The notes below the pieces were generated by a model that saw nothing but the letters and a program-made list of their open reading frames with translations, was not told where the DNA came from and ran no database searches. Positions 53,195 through 62,777 of a DNA stretch of 64,000 bases are shown here, one piece after another (position 1 is the first letter of the stretch; every line of letters begins with the position of its first letter). Source of the stretch: an uncultured Bdellovibrionales bacterium (lineage in GTDB: Bacteria; Bdellovibrionota; Bdellovibrionia; Bdellovibrionales; UBA1609); assembly GCA_938002015.1 (NCBI GenBank), contig CALLAU010000022.1:1-64000 (forward strand). The letters are read 5' to 3'. The translations under genes were made by a program, and so were the position numbers.

Positions 53195-53641
53195 TTAAGC
53201 TATACTTGCTTTAATTGATGAAATCTCATTCTTTAAAGATTTTAAAGAAACTAAAATCTCTTCAAAACTTCTTACTTTAACAGCTGACTTGTTTTTCCTA
53301 TCTTTCTTCCACTGTCTTAAAGCTTTTCTAGCTCCAGAAATAGAAAACTTATCTACATAAAGAAATTTTCTAATAACTAAAAGTATTTCAATTTCTTGTC
53401 TTGAATACATTCTTTGGTTGTGACGAGATTTTTTTGGCTTTAAAGCATCAAACTCTGACTCCCAGTATCTTAAAACATGAGTTTTTAAACCTAAAAGCTC
53501 AGCTACTTCACCAATTTTAAAGGCCATTTTATCTGGGATAAGGCTTACTAAAACATCATGGTCTGCACCAAAATCTTTATTAAGCTTAACTGATGTTGGA
53601 GCCATAAGGTCAATCGTTTCAATAGCATCTGCACTAATCAT
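53195..53641 (-). CDS. MerR-family transcriptional regulator
   Basis: The 148-residue protein has a MerR-type winged helix (about 34-105): FKIGEVAELLGLKTHVLRYW and NQRMYSRQEIEILLVI. The usual C-terminal effector Cys motif is absent; instead there is a short charged coil. It overlaps the ihfA end by 8 nt and follows pheT-ihfA, a conserved order in delta-type bacteria. Its targets are unknown. Confidence 0.88.
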   Translation of the reverse strand: MISADAIETIDLMAPTSVKLNKDFGADHDVLVSLIPDKMAFKIGEVAELLGLKTHVLRYWESEFDALKPKKSRHNQRMYSRQEIEILLVIRKFLYVDKFSISGARKALRQWKKDRKNKSAVKVRSFEEILVSLKSLKNEISSIKASIA

Positions 53642-53957
53642 TTAACTTCCCCTTAAGAACTTGGCTTGGTTTGAAAGTTAAAACCCTTCTTCCTGAAATT
53701 GTGATTTGATCTCCAGTTTGTGGATTTCTACCTTTTCTAGGCTTCTTGTCTTTTACAGTGAAATTTCCAAAACCTGAGATTTTTACCTTATCACCCTCAA
53801 CAAGTTTTCCTTTGATCTCTTTAAACACAAGTTCCACAAGCTCACTTGCTTCTCTTTTTGAAAAACCTATTTTTTCATAAACTTTTTCAATTAAATCAGC
53901 TTTTGTAAGTGTCTCTACTTTATTTCCATCAGTAGTTTTCTCTTCTTCTGTACTCAT
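53634..53957 (-). CDS. ihfA: Integration host factor alpha-like (HU/IHF family) protein
   Basis: The 107-residue DNA-bending protein has the HU/IHF core (KVKISGFGNFTVKDKKPRKG), the arm tip RNPQTGDQITISGRR and the DNA-minor-groove Pro. The N-terminal extension is about 17 residues. Adjacency to pheT is characteristic of ihfA. It likely bends DNA at promoters or origins. The start has a GGGGGAA ribosome site. Confidence 0.9.
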   Translation of the reverse strand: MSTEEEKTTDGNKVETLTKADLIEKVYEKIGFSKREASELVELVFKEIKGKLVEGDKVKISGFGNFTVKDKKPRKGRNPQTGDQITISGRRVLTFKPSQVLKGKLND

Positions 53958-54069
53958 GTTTCCCCCACATACCTTAAAGACTAAGAACTTAGATCTTTAA
54001 AGAATCTCTAATATTTTAAGCTAGATAGCTCATTTCAACAAACTCTTTTTCCCCTTAAATGCCTACAGA

Positions 54070-56472
54070 CTAAAGGCCTGATAAGGAGTCTAAAACCTTC
54101 TTTTGAAGGGCTTTAAGCTCCTCTTCAGCTAACGTCCTGTCTTCTGCTTGAAACTTAACACTTAAGGTTAGAGAAACCTCATCTTCGGCAATACCTTTGC
54201 CTGAGTATTTGTCCTTAAGTGCGTAACTTACAAACAGTTTCCCTGATGCTTTTTTAATTTTCTTAACAACTTCATCCATTGAGTGCAGTTTTTTAACAGT
54301 TACTGAAAAATCTCTTTCAACAATCGGATGCCTTGAAAAAGCCTTATACTTAATAGGCCTTGGCTTGCCGTTAAAAAACTTATTTAAATCAATCTCAAAA
54401 AAAGCAAAATTATTTGAAACTTTTAAACCTTCAGTTTTAGCTGGATGTATAGCCGAAATAAAGCCAATCTCTTTTCCTTCAGATATTATTCTTGCCGCTA
54501 AACTTGGATGCATAAGGGAAGGAAGAAGAGCATCTTTTACTATGCTCTCAGCCCTCCACTGCCCAACTTTCCAAGAAGACATCAAGCTTTCTAAAACGCC
54601 CATTAAATCAGACAAGAGGTCTTGAGGAGCTTTATTTTTATCATCATTCCAAATACCCGCTGATAAAACACCTGATTCTTTAAACTCATTATTAACAAAT
54701 ACATGTGACTGTCCAGACTCAAATACTTTTGAAACCTTGTTCCCTAATTTAAAATTCCTTACATAATTAGAAAAAAGCTGAGGCACTAAACTTGTTCTCA
54801 TAACAGCTAAGTCTTCACTTAAAGGGTTACTAATATTTATAGACTCACCTGACTTTAACCAGTTAAGAATTTCATTTCCAAGAACAGCCTCATCTTTTGA
54901 GTGATAAAAGTTATAATGAATAGCTTCATTAAAGCCTAGGGCTATCATCTGCTCTTTTAGTTTTTTGTTTAAAGTAAATGATTTTACATCGTTTTGTGGA
55001 GAGCTTTTAACCTCTGGTAAAATCTCTGGAATAGAGCTATAACCAACAATTCTTCCAATTTCTTCAACTAAATCTTCTTTAATTTCTATATCCCACCTAT
55101 AACCTGGAGGGCTTATAGTCCATTCTGTGCTTGATGAAGATATAATTTTAAAACTAAGCTCTTTAAAAATTTCTTCAATCCTTTTTGAATCTACAGAAAA
55201 ACCTAATCTATCATCAAGATATGATTTACTAACTGATATTTTAGAAGCTTCTTTCTTGTCAGGATACTCTTCAAAAGTTCTCTCCCCAAGCTCTCCACCT
55301 GCAATATCAAGTGCTAAGCTTAAAGCTTCATTTAAACAGTCATGGACTCTTGATTCATCAGTTCCTCTTGAAAACCTATAACAAGAATCTGTTTCTATAC
55401 CAAAACGTCTTGAAGTTCTTCTTACACTTGATGGAACAAAGTGAGCAGCTTCTATGAAAATATTTTTTGTATTTTCATCGACTCCTGAGTTTTTACCACC
55501 AATAACACCTGCTAAAGCCACTGGCCCCTCAGGGTTTCTAATTGTGAGTTCTTCACCTGTTAACTTAAGTTCAGTACCATCAAGTGTAGTAAAACTCTCA
55601 TCCTTTTTAGAATCAGAAATGATAAGTTTATTACCTTTGATTTTATCTAAATCAAAGGCGTGAAGTGGCTGACCAGAATCAAGCATAATAAAGTTTGTTA
55701 TATCAACAACATTATTAATACTATTCATTCCAACAGATTCTAACCTACTCTTTAACCACTCAGGACTTTCTTGAACTTTAACTCCATACACCGCTCTTCC
55801 CATATACCTTGGGCACTGCTTAGAGTTTAAAAGCTCTAACGTAAAGTCTACATCTTTTTTTGTTCTAGATTCATCTAAAGATTTTCTTGCTTTTAATGGG
55901 AGTTTAAAAAGACTTGATACCTCTCTTGCTAAACCTAAATGACTTAAGCAGTCTGCTCTATTTGGAGTAACATTAATTTCAAAAATAACATCATCAAGAC
56001 CTGCATGTTTTGCAAAGTCTTGGCCTACTTCAGCATCTTTATCTAGAATAAGAATGCCCTCACTCTTCTCTCCTTCTTTAGCTAAGCCAAGTTCAGCATT
56101 TGAACAAAGCATACCAAAGCTTTCAACTCCTCTAATCTTAGATTTTTTAATCTTAAAGTCTCCAGGAAGAATCGCACCAACTTTAGCAACAACAACCTTA
56201 TCACCTTCTTTATGATTTTTTGCACCACAAACAATATTTAAAGTTTCTCCACCACCAACATCTAAATCGCAGTAAGTAAGTTTGTCAGCATCAGGATGCT
56301 TACCTAACTTTGTAATCTTTCCAACAACTACATGCTCTAAACCTTCTGCGCCTCTTATAACATCTTCTACCTCTAAACCAACATCTGTTAATTTATCAGA
56401 TAAAATTTCTGGCTTATCAAAGAATTCACCCGCATCAACATGATCACACAACCATTTAAGAGATAATTTCAT
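54070..56472 (-). CDS. pheT: Phenylalanyl-tRNA synthetase beta subunit
   Basis: The 800-residue subunit has an N-terminal EMAP/tRNA-binding domain (GLEHVVVGKITKLGKHPDAD), a B3/B4 editing region (FEINVTPNRADCLSHLGLAR), a B5 domain and a C-terminal anticodon-binding domain (KAFSRHPIVERDFSVTVKK). With PheS it charges tRNA-Phe and edits Tyr. It starts 3 nt after pheS, and ihfA follows about 110 nt downstream. The full length is present. Confidence 0.97.
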   Translation of the reverse strand: MKLSLKWLCDHVDAGEFFDKPEILSDKLTDVGLEVEDVIRGAEGLEHVVVGKITKLGKHPDADKLTYCDLDVGGGETLNIVCGAKNHKEGDKVVVAKVGAILPGDFKIKKSKIRGVESFGMLCSNAELGLAKEGEKSEGILILDKDAEVGQDFAKHAGLDDVIFEINVTPNRADCLSHLGLAREVSSLFKLPLKARKSLDESRTKKDVDFTLELLNSKQCPRYMGRAVYGVKVQESPEWLKSRLESVGMNSINNVVDITNFIMLDSGQPLHAFDLDKIKGNKLIISDSKKDESFTTLDGTELKLTGEELTIRNPEGPVALAGVIGGKNSGVDENTKNIFIEAAHFVPSSVRRTSRRFGIETDSCYRFSRGTDESRVHDCLNEALSLALDIAGGELGERTFEEYPDKKEASKISVSKSYLDDRLGFSVDSKRIEEIFKELSFKIISSSSTEWTISPPGYRWDIEIKEDLVEEIGRIVGYSSIPEILPEVKSSPQNDVKSFTLNKKLKEQMIALGFNEAIHYNFYHSKDEAVLGNEILNWLKSGESINISNPLSEDLAVMRTSLVPQLFSNYVRNFKLGNKVSKVFESGQSHVFVNNEFKESGVLSAGIWNDDKNKAPQDLLSDLMGVLESLMSSWKVGQWRAESIVKDALLPSLMHPSLAARIISEGKEIGFISAIHPAKTEGLKVSNNFAFFEIDLNKFFNGKPRPIKYKAFSRHPIVERDFSVTVKKLHSMDEVVKKIKKASGKLFVSYALKDKYSGKGIAEDEVSLTLSVKFQAEDRTLAEEELKALQKKVLDSLSGL

Positions 56473-56475
56473 AAT

Positions 56476-57525
56476 CTAAAGTGCTCCATTAAATTGATTT
56501 GAGAAGTTTACTAAGTTTTCATTAAAAAGCCTGATATCACTTATGCCAAACTTAATCATCGCCATCCTCTCAACACCAAAACCAAAAGCTAATCCTTGCC
56601 ACTTATCTGTATCAAGCCCGCAGCTTGATAAAACATTCGGGTGAACTAAACCACAGCCTCCAATTTCAATCCACCCAGAGTTTGAACAAGTCCGGCATCC
56701 CTTACCCTTACAAATTGGGCATGTGCAATCTACTTCTGCAGAGGGCTCGGTAAAGGGAAAGTAACTTGGGCGAAACCTCGTCTTTGTTTTTTCTCCAAAA
56801 AACTCTCTTACAAAAAAACCTATTATTCCTTTTAAGTGAGCCATAGAAACTTTTTTATCAACATAAAGTCCTTCAACTTGATAAAAGTTAGGAGAATGAG
56901 AAATATCACTATCACAACGAAACACACTCCCTGGAGCTAATATTCTAAGAGGGGGGGGTTCAGTCTCCATTGTTCTGATTTGAATTGGAGAGGTGTGTGT
57001 TCTTAAAACATGGTCCTTTCCAATATAAAAAGTATCTTGCATGTCACGAGCAGGGTGATCTTTAGGGAAATTAAGTTTTGAGAAATTCTTCTCATCTGAC
57101 TCAATATGAGGACCTGTTCTTACAGCAAAGCCTAGTCTTGATAAGATTGAAATCATTTCTTCAATCACTAAACCAATCGGGTGACGACTCCCTATCTGAG
57201 CTTCACTACTACCAGGGAATGAGAAATTAAAGAAATCCCCTTCGATTTTCTTATTAAGCTCAGCTGTTTCAAGGTTGCTTAAAATTTGAGAGTAAGCTTC
57301 TTCAAGCTCTTTCTTTTTTTCATTCACAAGCTTTCCAGCAGCAGGTCTTTCTTCTTTAGAAAGCTTACCTAGACCTTTTAAGATCTCCGTAAACTTTCCA
57401 CTTTTACCAAGGTATTTAACCTTAGCATCGTAAAGAGATTTTGAGTTAGTAGCAGCTTTAAAACTGCCTAAAGCGTCTTCAACTAATTGATCAAGTTGTT
57501 CTGATAACATGCTAATAATACTCAT
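56476..57525 (-). CDS. pheS: Phenylalanyl-tRNA synthetase alpha subunit
   Basis: The 349-residue subunit has an N-terminal coiled coil (about 10-95), class II motif 2 ([20 protein letters not shown]) and motif 3 ([18 protein letters not shown]). An unusual Cys-rich loop ([19 protein letters not shown]) sits between them and may bind zinc. The ATG at 57525 has no ribosome site, but a -10-like TATAAA lies 5 nt upstream; an alternative start is the Met at residue 6. pheT follows by 3 nt. Confidence 0.95.
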   Translation of the reverse strand: MSIISMLSEQLDQLVEDALGSFKAATNSKSLYDAKVKYLGKSGKFTEILKGLGKLSKEERPAAGKLVNEKKKELEEAYSQILSNLETAELNKKIEGDFFNFSFPGSSEAQIGSRHPIGLVIEEMISILSRLGFAVRTGPHIESDEKNFSKLNFPKDHPARDMQDTFYIGKDHVLRTHTSPIQIRTMETEPPPLRILAPGSVFRCDSDISHSPNFYQVEGLYVDKKVSMAHLKGIIGFFVREFFGEKTKTRFRPSYFPFTEPSAEVDCTCPICKGKGCRTCSNSGWIEIGGCGLVHPNVLSSCGLDTDKWQGLAFGFGVERMAMIKFGISDIRLFNENLVNFSNQFNGAL

Positions 57526-57558
57526 GTATTTTTATAATCATTGCAACCTTCAACTCAA
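57523..57558 (-). promoter_or_regulatory. Candidate leaderless promoter of pheST
   Basis: On the minus strand TTGAGT (57558-57553), a 16-nt spacer and TATAAA (57536-57531) end 5 nt before the ATG at 57525. No Shine-Dalgarno sequence is present. No leader peptide or Phe attenuator is seen. Confidence 0.4.
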
Positions 57559-57609
57559 CTATTTAACTTGTTTTTTTACGACTAAAAAAGACAACCACAG
57601 CTTGAGTAA

Positions 57610-57638
57610 AGAAAAAAGTCGCCTCTTATAGAGAGGTC
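57610..57638 (-). terminator. Weak terminator after the 57669 gene
   Basis: CCTCT (57622-57626) and AGAGG (57632-57636) form a short stem with a 5-nt loop. On the minus strand six T follow after CGAC. It lies about 30 nt past the stop of the membrane protein gene. Confidence 0.45.
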
Positions 57639-57668
57639 AAAAACAAACTGCCCGCTTTAAGAGCTTTC

Positions 57669-58460
57669 TTAATCTTCAAAGTAGTCTTTTAACTGCTCAA
57701 AATTTACCTCATAAGCACCTTCAAGCATAGGTAGTTTATCGACATACACACTAAAGTTTTTAGCTTCAACACCACCTTTACTTAACACAAGCTGGAAATT
57801 TTTAGACTCAATTTCACCAGCCTTAGGCTTGTACATACCAGTATTACTAAAACTAAAAGCACTTACATAAGCCCCCTTAATATACCCTGATCTATAAATC
57901 GTAGAATCTTCGCCTTTTTTAGACATATAAAGCCACATTTTCACACCCGGCTCTTTTCCCTCAGCTCCTGAATCTAAAATATCTCTATTGCCGAAGCCAT
58001 CTACTACTTTTGATAAGGGATACTGAAGCGCCACCATAAAAACCTGCTTCTCCTGAGTCTCAACAATATTTCTTACAAGATAAAACTCTGGTTTTTCATC
58101 AATATCTTCCTTTGGCAGTAAATCGAGAAACCTTTGACTTGCACTTTTATTTTTCTCTACTTCAGATTTATTAAAAGCTCTGTTCTTAAGCTTATAAGAC
58201 AGTGAAAAGCATGTGAAAAGCAAAATAACTATAAAAGGAATGAAAACTATAAACTTTGTATTATCAAAATCAGGAAGAAACTTTGGAACCATAAATGCAA
58301 TAAATAGCAATATTTGTGGGGAAAATATGAGAAATGTTAAGAGATTACGCTCTAAACTGTTAGAATCTCTGTAGGCTGTCCCTGAGAATACAAACATTAA
58401 GAGTGCAGGGATAGTGTATAAAACTATTAATACCATTGTCACATTTTTTAAAACCAGCAC
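57669..58460 (-). CDS. Membrane protein with three N-terminal helices, unknown
   Basis: The 263-residue protein starts with GTG after a strong GGAGG site. It has three hydrophobic segments (about 9-29, 41-60 and 72-91) and then a soluble beta-rich domain of about 165 residues (about 100-263) with VFMVALQYPLSKVVDGFGN and VKMWLYMSKKGED. An acidic C-terminus ends QLKDYFED. I see no enzyme motif. It stands alone between the pheST operon and the SpoU gene. Confidence 0.55.
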   Translation of the reverse strand: MLVLKNVTMVLIVLYTIPALLMFVFSGTAYRDSNSLERNLLTFLIFSPQILLFIAFMVPKFLPDFDNTKFIVFIPFIVILLFTCFSLSYKLKNRAFNKSEVEKNKSASQRFLDLLPKEDIDEKPEFYLVRNIVETQEKQVFMVALQYPLSKVVDGFGNRDILDSGAEGKEPGVKMWLYMSKKGEDSTIYRSGYIKGAYVSAFSFSNTGMYKPKAGEIESKNFQLVLSKGGVEAKNFSVYVDKLPMLEGAYEVNFEQLKDYFED

Positions 58461-58693
58461 AACAAACCTCCATTAATACAATTAGCTTAGAAATACTCAG
58501 TAGACTTTAACAACAACCAAGGAAAAAAACTAAATAACATATGAACTCATTTTATTAAGCACAAACATTTGAGTCAAATTTTCAATCTCTTACTAGCCTA
58601 AACCCACCACAATCTCTTTAAATAAAGGGAAGAATGCAAGCAGCTAACACTTTAAAGACCAAGTTTTATGTTATATTCTCCTAAATAACTTAT

Positions 58694-59374
58694 ATGATTG
58701 AAAGCAGCGATAATAAAACATTTAAAATGCTCAAGAGCCTCCTCTCCTCTAAAGGTATAAAAAAAGAGAGCAAGTGTATTGTTTCTGGAGTTAAAATCAC
58801 TCCTGAATTAGATGGAGAGTCCATTTACTACCAAAATGAACCCGATATACTTTTATCAAAAGCTTTATTTAAAGAACTTGATATTCACGGCACTAATGCT
58901 CCTATACTTCTTAAAAACACATTTAACATACCAAATTTTATTGAATCGCAAGAACCTGAAGGTATTGAAGTTCTCATTCCTGCTGGAGACCCAAAAAATC
59001 TCGGCGCACTTATAAGAACCTCATTAGCTTTTAATGCTTCAAAAATTATCTTACTTAAAGAAGCTGCGAGCCCATTCCTACCAGAAGTCATTAAAACTTC
59101 TGCAGGTGCTGTTTTTAAGTCCCCTCTTTTTAACGGACCTTCACTAAAAGACCTGAAAGCATCAAGTTTCTTATATACACTAGACAGGCAAGGAGAGCCG
59201 CTAGCTTCTTTTAAGGCTAATAATTTAAGACTATTACTAGGAGAAGAAGGAGGAAACATCCCACCCCATTTGCTAAAAAACTCTCTTTCGATTCAAATAT
59301 CTTCTAAAGTCGAGTCTTTAAACGTGAACTCAGCGCTCTCAATAGCCCTGTACACAATAAGTAAAAACAGCTAG
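58694..59374 (+). CDS. SpoU/TrmH-family RNA 2'-O-methyltransferase
   Basis: The 226-residue protein has SPOUT motifs 1-3: NLGALIRTSLAFNASKIIL, LLLGEEGGNIPP and ESLNVNSALSIALY, the SAM-binding trefoil knot. A short N-terminal substrate-binding domain (about 1-90) resembles the L30e-like domain of TrmH/RlmB. The target RNA (tRNA or 23S) is unclear. No ribosome site is obvious; a TATATT -10 lies about 16 nt upstream. The AlkB-like gene follows by 18 nt. Confidence 0.85.
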   Translation: MIESSDNKTFKMLKSLLSSKGIKKESKCIVSGVKITPELDGESIYYQNEPDILLSKALFKELDIHGTNAPILLKNTFNIPNFIESQEPEGIEVLIPAGDPKNLGALIRTSLAFNASKIILLKEAASPFLPEVIKTSAGAVFKSPLFNGPSLKDLKASSFLYTLDRQGEPLASFKANNLRLLLGEEGGNIPPHLLKNSLSIQISSKVESLNVNSALSIALYTISKNS

Positions 59375-59392
59375 AGCTAAGGCAATGAGTTA

Positions 59393-59977
59393 GTGAAAAA
59401 TATTCTACCCTATGATGGAGAGGTTATTTACTACGGCAAGGTTTTCTCACAAAAAAAATCTGATTCCTTATACGAAAGTCTTCTAAAGAATATTATATGG
59501 GAGCATGATCAAGCAGTCATTTTTGGCAAAAAACATATTACAAAACGAAAAGTCGCTTGGTACGCTTCAAAAGAGTACTCCTACACTTATTCAAGGGTTA
59601 CTAAGACGGCCCGCTTATGGACGCCTGAGTTAAAGACATTAAAGTCAAAACTTAAAAAACTTACTAGTGAAGACTTTAACTCCTGCTTACTTAATCTCTA
59701 CCACAGTGGTGATGAGGGGATGGCTTGGCATAGTGATGGCGAAAAGGAACTTAAAAAACATGGCGCTATAGCTTCTTTAAGTTTTGGCGCAGAAAGAAGA
59801 TTTTTATTTAAAAATAAAAAGACTAAAGAGAAAATTGAAATTTTATTAGAACATGGAAGCTTACTGATAATGACAGGATTAACTCAAGAAAACTGGCTCC
59901 ATAGACTACCACCAACAAAGAAGGTTAAAGACCCAAGAGTTAACTTAACTTTTAGGATCATGGATCAAAAGCTCTAG
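59393..59977 (+). CDS. AlkB-like 2-oxoglutarate/Fe(II) dioxygenase
   Basis: The 194-residue protein has the iron triad in WHSDGE (His113, Asp115) and NWLHRLP (His170), and the 2-oxoglutarate Arg segment DPRVNLTFR. LYHSGDEGMAWHSDGE and SFGAERRFLFK match AlkB homologues of the ALKBH2/3 type that directly repair alkylated bases. The start is GTG. It may be co-transcribed with the SpoU gene, both acting on nucleic acids. Confidence 0.93.
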   Translation: MKNILPYDGEVIYYGKVFSQKKSDSLYESLLKNIIWEHDQAVIFGKKHITKRKVAWYASKEYSYTYSRVTKTARLWTPELKTLKSKLKKLTSEDFNSCLLNLYHSGDEGMAWHSDGEKELKKHGAIASLSFGAERRFLFKNKKTKEKIEILLEHGSLLIMTGLTQENWLHRLPPTKKVKDPRVNLTFRIMDQKL

Positions 59978-59987
59978 TAAGCACTCA

Positions 59988-61229
59988 CTATTGTTTCATT
60001 ATATCATTTGCTGCAAGCCAACTCGTAGTCCATGCATTTTGAAAGTTAAAACCTCCTGTAATGCCATCAATATCGAGTATTTCACCGGCAAAGTAGAGGT
60101 TATTACAAACTTTACTTTCCATAGTCTTAAAATTAATTTCTTTTAAAGACACTCCTCCACATTCAACAAACTCATCTTTATACCTATTCTTTCCCTTAAT
60201 CTCAAAACTATAATTTGTTAGCATTTCAGCAATTTTTCTTAAATCTTTATAAGATAAATCCATCCACTTTAGAGTAAGGGTAAAATCATTTTTAATTAAA
60301 ACTTTTTCCCAAAAAGCCTTAGTTAGACCTTCTGGAGGGTTATTTTTTATAAGACTCTTCTCGCTTTTTGACTTTATACTCTTTAATAACTCAAAAGAGA
60401 CTTCTGAATTTTTAAGTCCAAGCCAGTTAACAACAAGCCTTCCCTTATAATTACTCTCCTTTAATTCTCTAGCGGCCCAGGCTGAAATCTTTAATACAGC
60501 AGGACCACTTAAACCCCAGTGAGTTATAAGAACAGGTCCTCTTTGTTTAAAGTTTTTCTTTACACCATCAATTTTAACATAGACTTCAGCTTCTTTAAAA
60601 CTTGTTCCTGAAAGACCCTGAAGTAAACTATCTTCTAACTTAAAACTAAAAAGTGATGGTGCTAAATTCGTAATCTTATGGCCTAAGGATTTTGCAAGCT
60701 TATAACCCACAGGAGAGCTCCCTGTAGCAATAAGAAGTTTATCACAAGCATAGTCTTGTTCTTCATTTCTAACAGTTAACAAGAATTTTTTATCTTTATT
60801 TAAACTTACTGCTTGTACATTTAAGTTTGGTTTATAATTTACTCCAAGTTTTTTAGCTTCATTTAAAAAACAATCAATTATAGTCTCAGAGCTATTACTC
60901 TTAGGAAACATTCTCCCATCGCTTTCAGCAACGAGGTCAACTCCTCTTTCTTTAAACCACTCAACTGTATTTAAGGCTTGAAATTGACTAAAAGGAGATT
61001 TTAATTCTTTAGAGCCTCTTGGGTAATTTTCACTAAATTTATTTGAATCATAAATATGGTGTGTGACATTACACCTTCCTCCACCTGAGATTCTAACCTT
61101 CTTTAAAAAGTTGGGGGAAGCTTCTAAAATGTCTATACTCACTTTTAGATTTAAGTCTTTTGCTCTTTGAGCGCATCTAATAGCTCCAAAAAAACCTGCA
61201 GCCCCACCACCGATAATATATATTTTCAT
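59988..61229 (-). CDS. HI0933-family FAD-dependent oxidoreductase
   Basis: The 413-residue flavoprotein has a dinucleotide fold GGGAAGFFGAI at the start, the family signature SGGGRCNVTH (about 50-59) and GGFNFQNAWTTSWLAA at the end. The middle domain (about 190-340) is the HI0933 insert domain. The physiological reaction is not established for the family. The ATG lacks a strong ribosome site. It is convergent with the AlkB-like gene (10-nt gap). Confidence 0.88.
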   Translation of the reverse strand: MKIYIIGGGAAGFFGAIRCAQRAKDLNLKVSIDILEASPNFLKKVRISGGGRCNVTHHIYDSNKFSENYPRGSKELKSPFSQFQALNTVEWFKERGVDLVAESDGRMFPKSNSSETIIDCFLNEAKKLGVNYKPNLNVQAVSLNKDKKFLLTVRNEEQDYACDKLLIATGSSPVGYKLAKSLGHKITNLAPSLFSFKLEDSLLQGLSGTSFKEAEVYVKIDGVKKNFKQRGPVLITHWGLSGPAVLKISAWAARELKESNYKGRLVVNWLGLKNSEVSFELLKSIKSKSEKSLIKNNPPEGLTKAFWEKVLIKNDFTLTLKWMDLSYKDLRKIAEMLTNYSFEIKGKNRYKDEFVECGGVSLKEINFKTMESKVCNNLYFAGEILDIDGITGGFNFQNAWTTSWLAANDIMKQ

Positions 61230-61286
61230 AAGATAACCATAAAAAGACTAAAGCTAAAAGAATTAAATATGAACAAGGTAAACAAA

Positions 61287-62480
61287 CTACTTAATATGGT
61301 TTTGCGGGTTTTCAAGAAAATCAAAAAGCAAGCCCCCGGCAGAAGGTCTTCCCGCAGTTAGGTAGTAGCCAAGCCAGTGACCCCTTATAGAATCTTTCTC
61401 CATAAGTACTTCATGGCGAGCACCAGGAGATAAGTATCTCACACATTTTGGAGCGTTTAGGCAAACTTCAGATTGACCAACAGGATCAACTATACTGTCT
61501 TCTCCTGCAGTGACGAGCATCATAGGTATTGATATTTTTAACGCATCTCTTCTAATAACACTAGCAACATTTGTTGAGCTTTGAATCCATTTATAGGATA
61601 TGCCTCCAGAGACCATCCATGGCCTCTTTCTCCATATCTCATTTCTCATTTCATATCTATTACGGCTATGAGTAAGGGGATTTGCTAAAAAGATTCTTTG
61701 AGCCTCATCAAAGTCGCCTCCCCTACCAGGAGCATACCCATCACAATCAAAGCTTGGAATATCAATATTACAAACTACATTTGAGATTAGTTTTGCAAGA
61801 AACTCAGAGTAGGGCTTTGGGTACTCTATTTTAAACATTGCCCCAAACATTGCTGTAGCCTTAAAGGGGTGTGTTTCATTTTGCTCTAGATACATTGCTG
61901 TAATAGCTCCACCCATGGAATTAGAAATAAGAAAAAGCTTTTCCTTATTTATGCTTGGATCTGTTAAAACAACCTTATTTACAAAGTCCTTAAAATCTTC
62001 TGTATAATTATTAAAGTCAGCTACATGTACAATATTTTGGTTTTCTAAGGACCTTGATGAAAATCCCTGGCTTCTATGATCTATAGCATAAACAGGAGAA
62101 TAACCTCTTTTTAAAAAATCATAAGCCACTTCTATATACTTAAGTGAAGATTCAGCTCTTCCTGGAGCAATAACAAGACTTCCTTTCTCACCTTTTTGAG
62201 AAGAGGCATTGTTTAAGTAAAACTTCGTATACCTAATCTGTGCTGCAGGAGAATCTATTGCTAAACCGAATCTAGTTTCAAAGTCACAAACCTGATACGT
62301 CATACCATTTACATGAACTCCGCCCTTAGGAGCTCCACAGTCTCTTCCAAGGTGATTTCTAGAGTTTTCCCAGTCTACTTTAACCATGGAAGTCATCATA
62401 CTTGGTACGTACCTATTAGGAACTGAGAAAGCACTTAGGCAAAATAGAAGTATGGATAGGAATGTAAGTGATGACTTCAA
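61287..62480 (-). CDS. Secreted alpha/beta hydrolase, lysophospholipase-like
   Basis: The 397-residue protein starts with TTG; the only nearby start that keeps the signal peptide (cut near AFS, residue 19). The nucleophile elbow is SNSMGG (Ser188), with Asp in TAGEDSIVDP and His in GARHEVLME, as in PldB/monoglyceride-lipase enzymes. The elbow's first Gly is replaced by Ser, a mild deviation. YAIDHRSQGFSSR is typical of the family. It may act on envelope phospholipids. Confidence 0.85.
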   Translation of the reverse strand: MKSSLTFLSILLFCLSAFSVPNRYVPSMMTSMVKVDWENSRNHLGRDCGAPKGGVHVNGMTYQVCDFETRFGLAIDSPAAQIRYTKFYLNNASSQKGEKGSLVIAPGRAESSLKYIEVAYDFLKRGYSPVYAIDHRSQGFSSRSLENQNIVHVADFNNYTEDFKDFVNKVVLTDPSINKEKLFLISNSMGGAITAMYLEQNETHPFKATAMFGAMFKIEYPKPYSEFLAKLISNVVCNIDIPSFDCDGYAPGRGGDFDEAQRIFLANPLTHSRNRYEMRNEIWRKRPWMVSGGISYKWIQSSTNVASVIRRDALKISIPMMLVTAGEDSIVDPVGQSEVCLNAPKCVRYLSPGARHEVLMEKDSIRGHWLGYYLTAGRPSAGGLLFDFLENPQNHIK

Positions 62481-62777
62481 AGCCTTATGTCTCCTTTATA
62501 AAAACTAACGTGCCGCATTTGGATCAATCTCAAACTATAGAATTATCACTACTTTATCTAGTTTTTAAAATCAGAATGAATTTTTTTATGAATAGTCACA
62601 GATTTTGTCACCGTCTAGCACTTTTACATTCAAATAAATTTTACAGTATATATTTGACATGCAACCTAATTAGCCTGTGATTTATACAAAGCCACACCTT
62701 GTAAATAGACTATTTAAAGTATTCTGGATATAGCCAGAAACAGCAGAATTAGCTAATGATAGAGGAGTTCTTATATT
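62481..62777. other. Intergenic between divergent genes, no gene seen
   Basis: This is 297 bp of AT-rich sequence between the hydrolase and the small secreted protein. A TATATTTGACATGCAACC stretch near 62646 holds TTGACA-like and TATA-like words, but no convincing spaced promoter. No RNA gene was recognised. Confidence 0.4.

Noticed and set aside
53217..57525. Several plus-strand open frames opposite merR, ihfA and pheST
   Set aside because: All are antisense shadows of well-identified genes with no ribosome sites.
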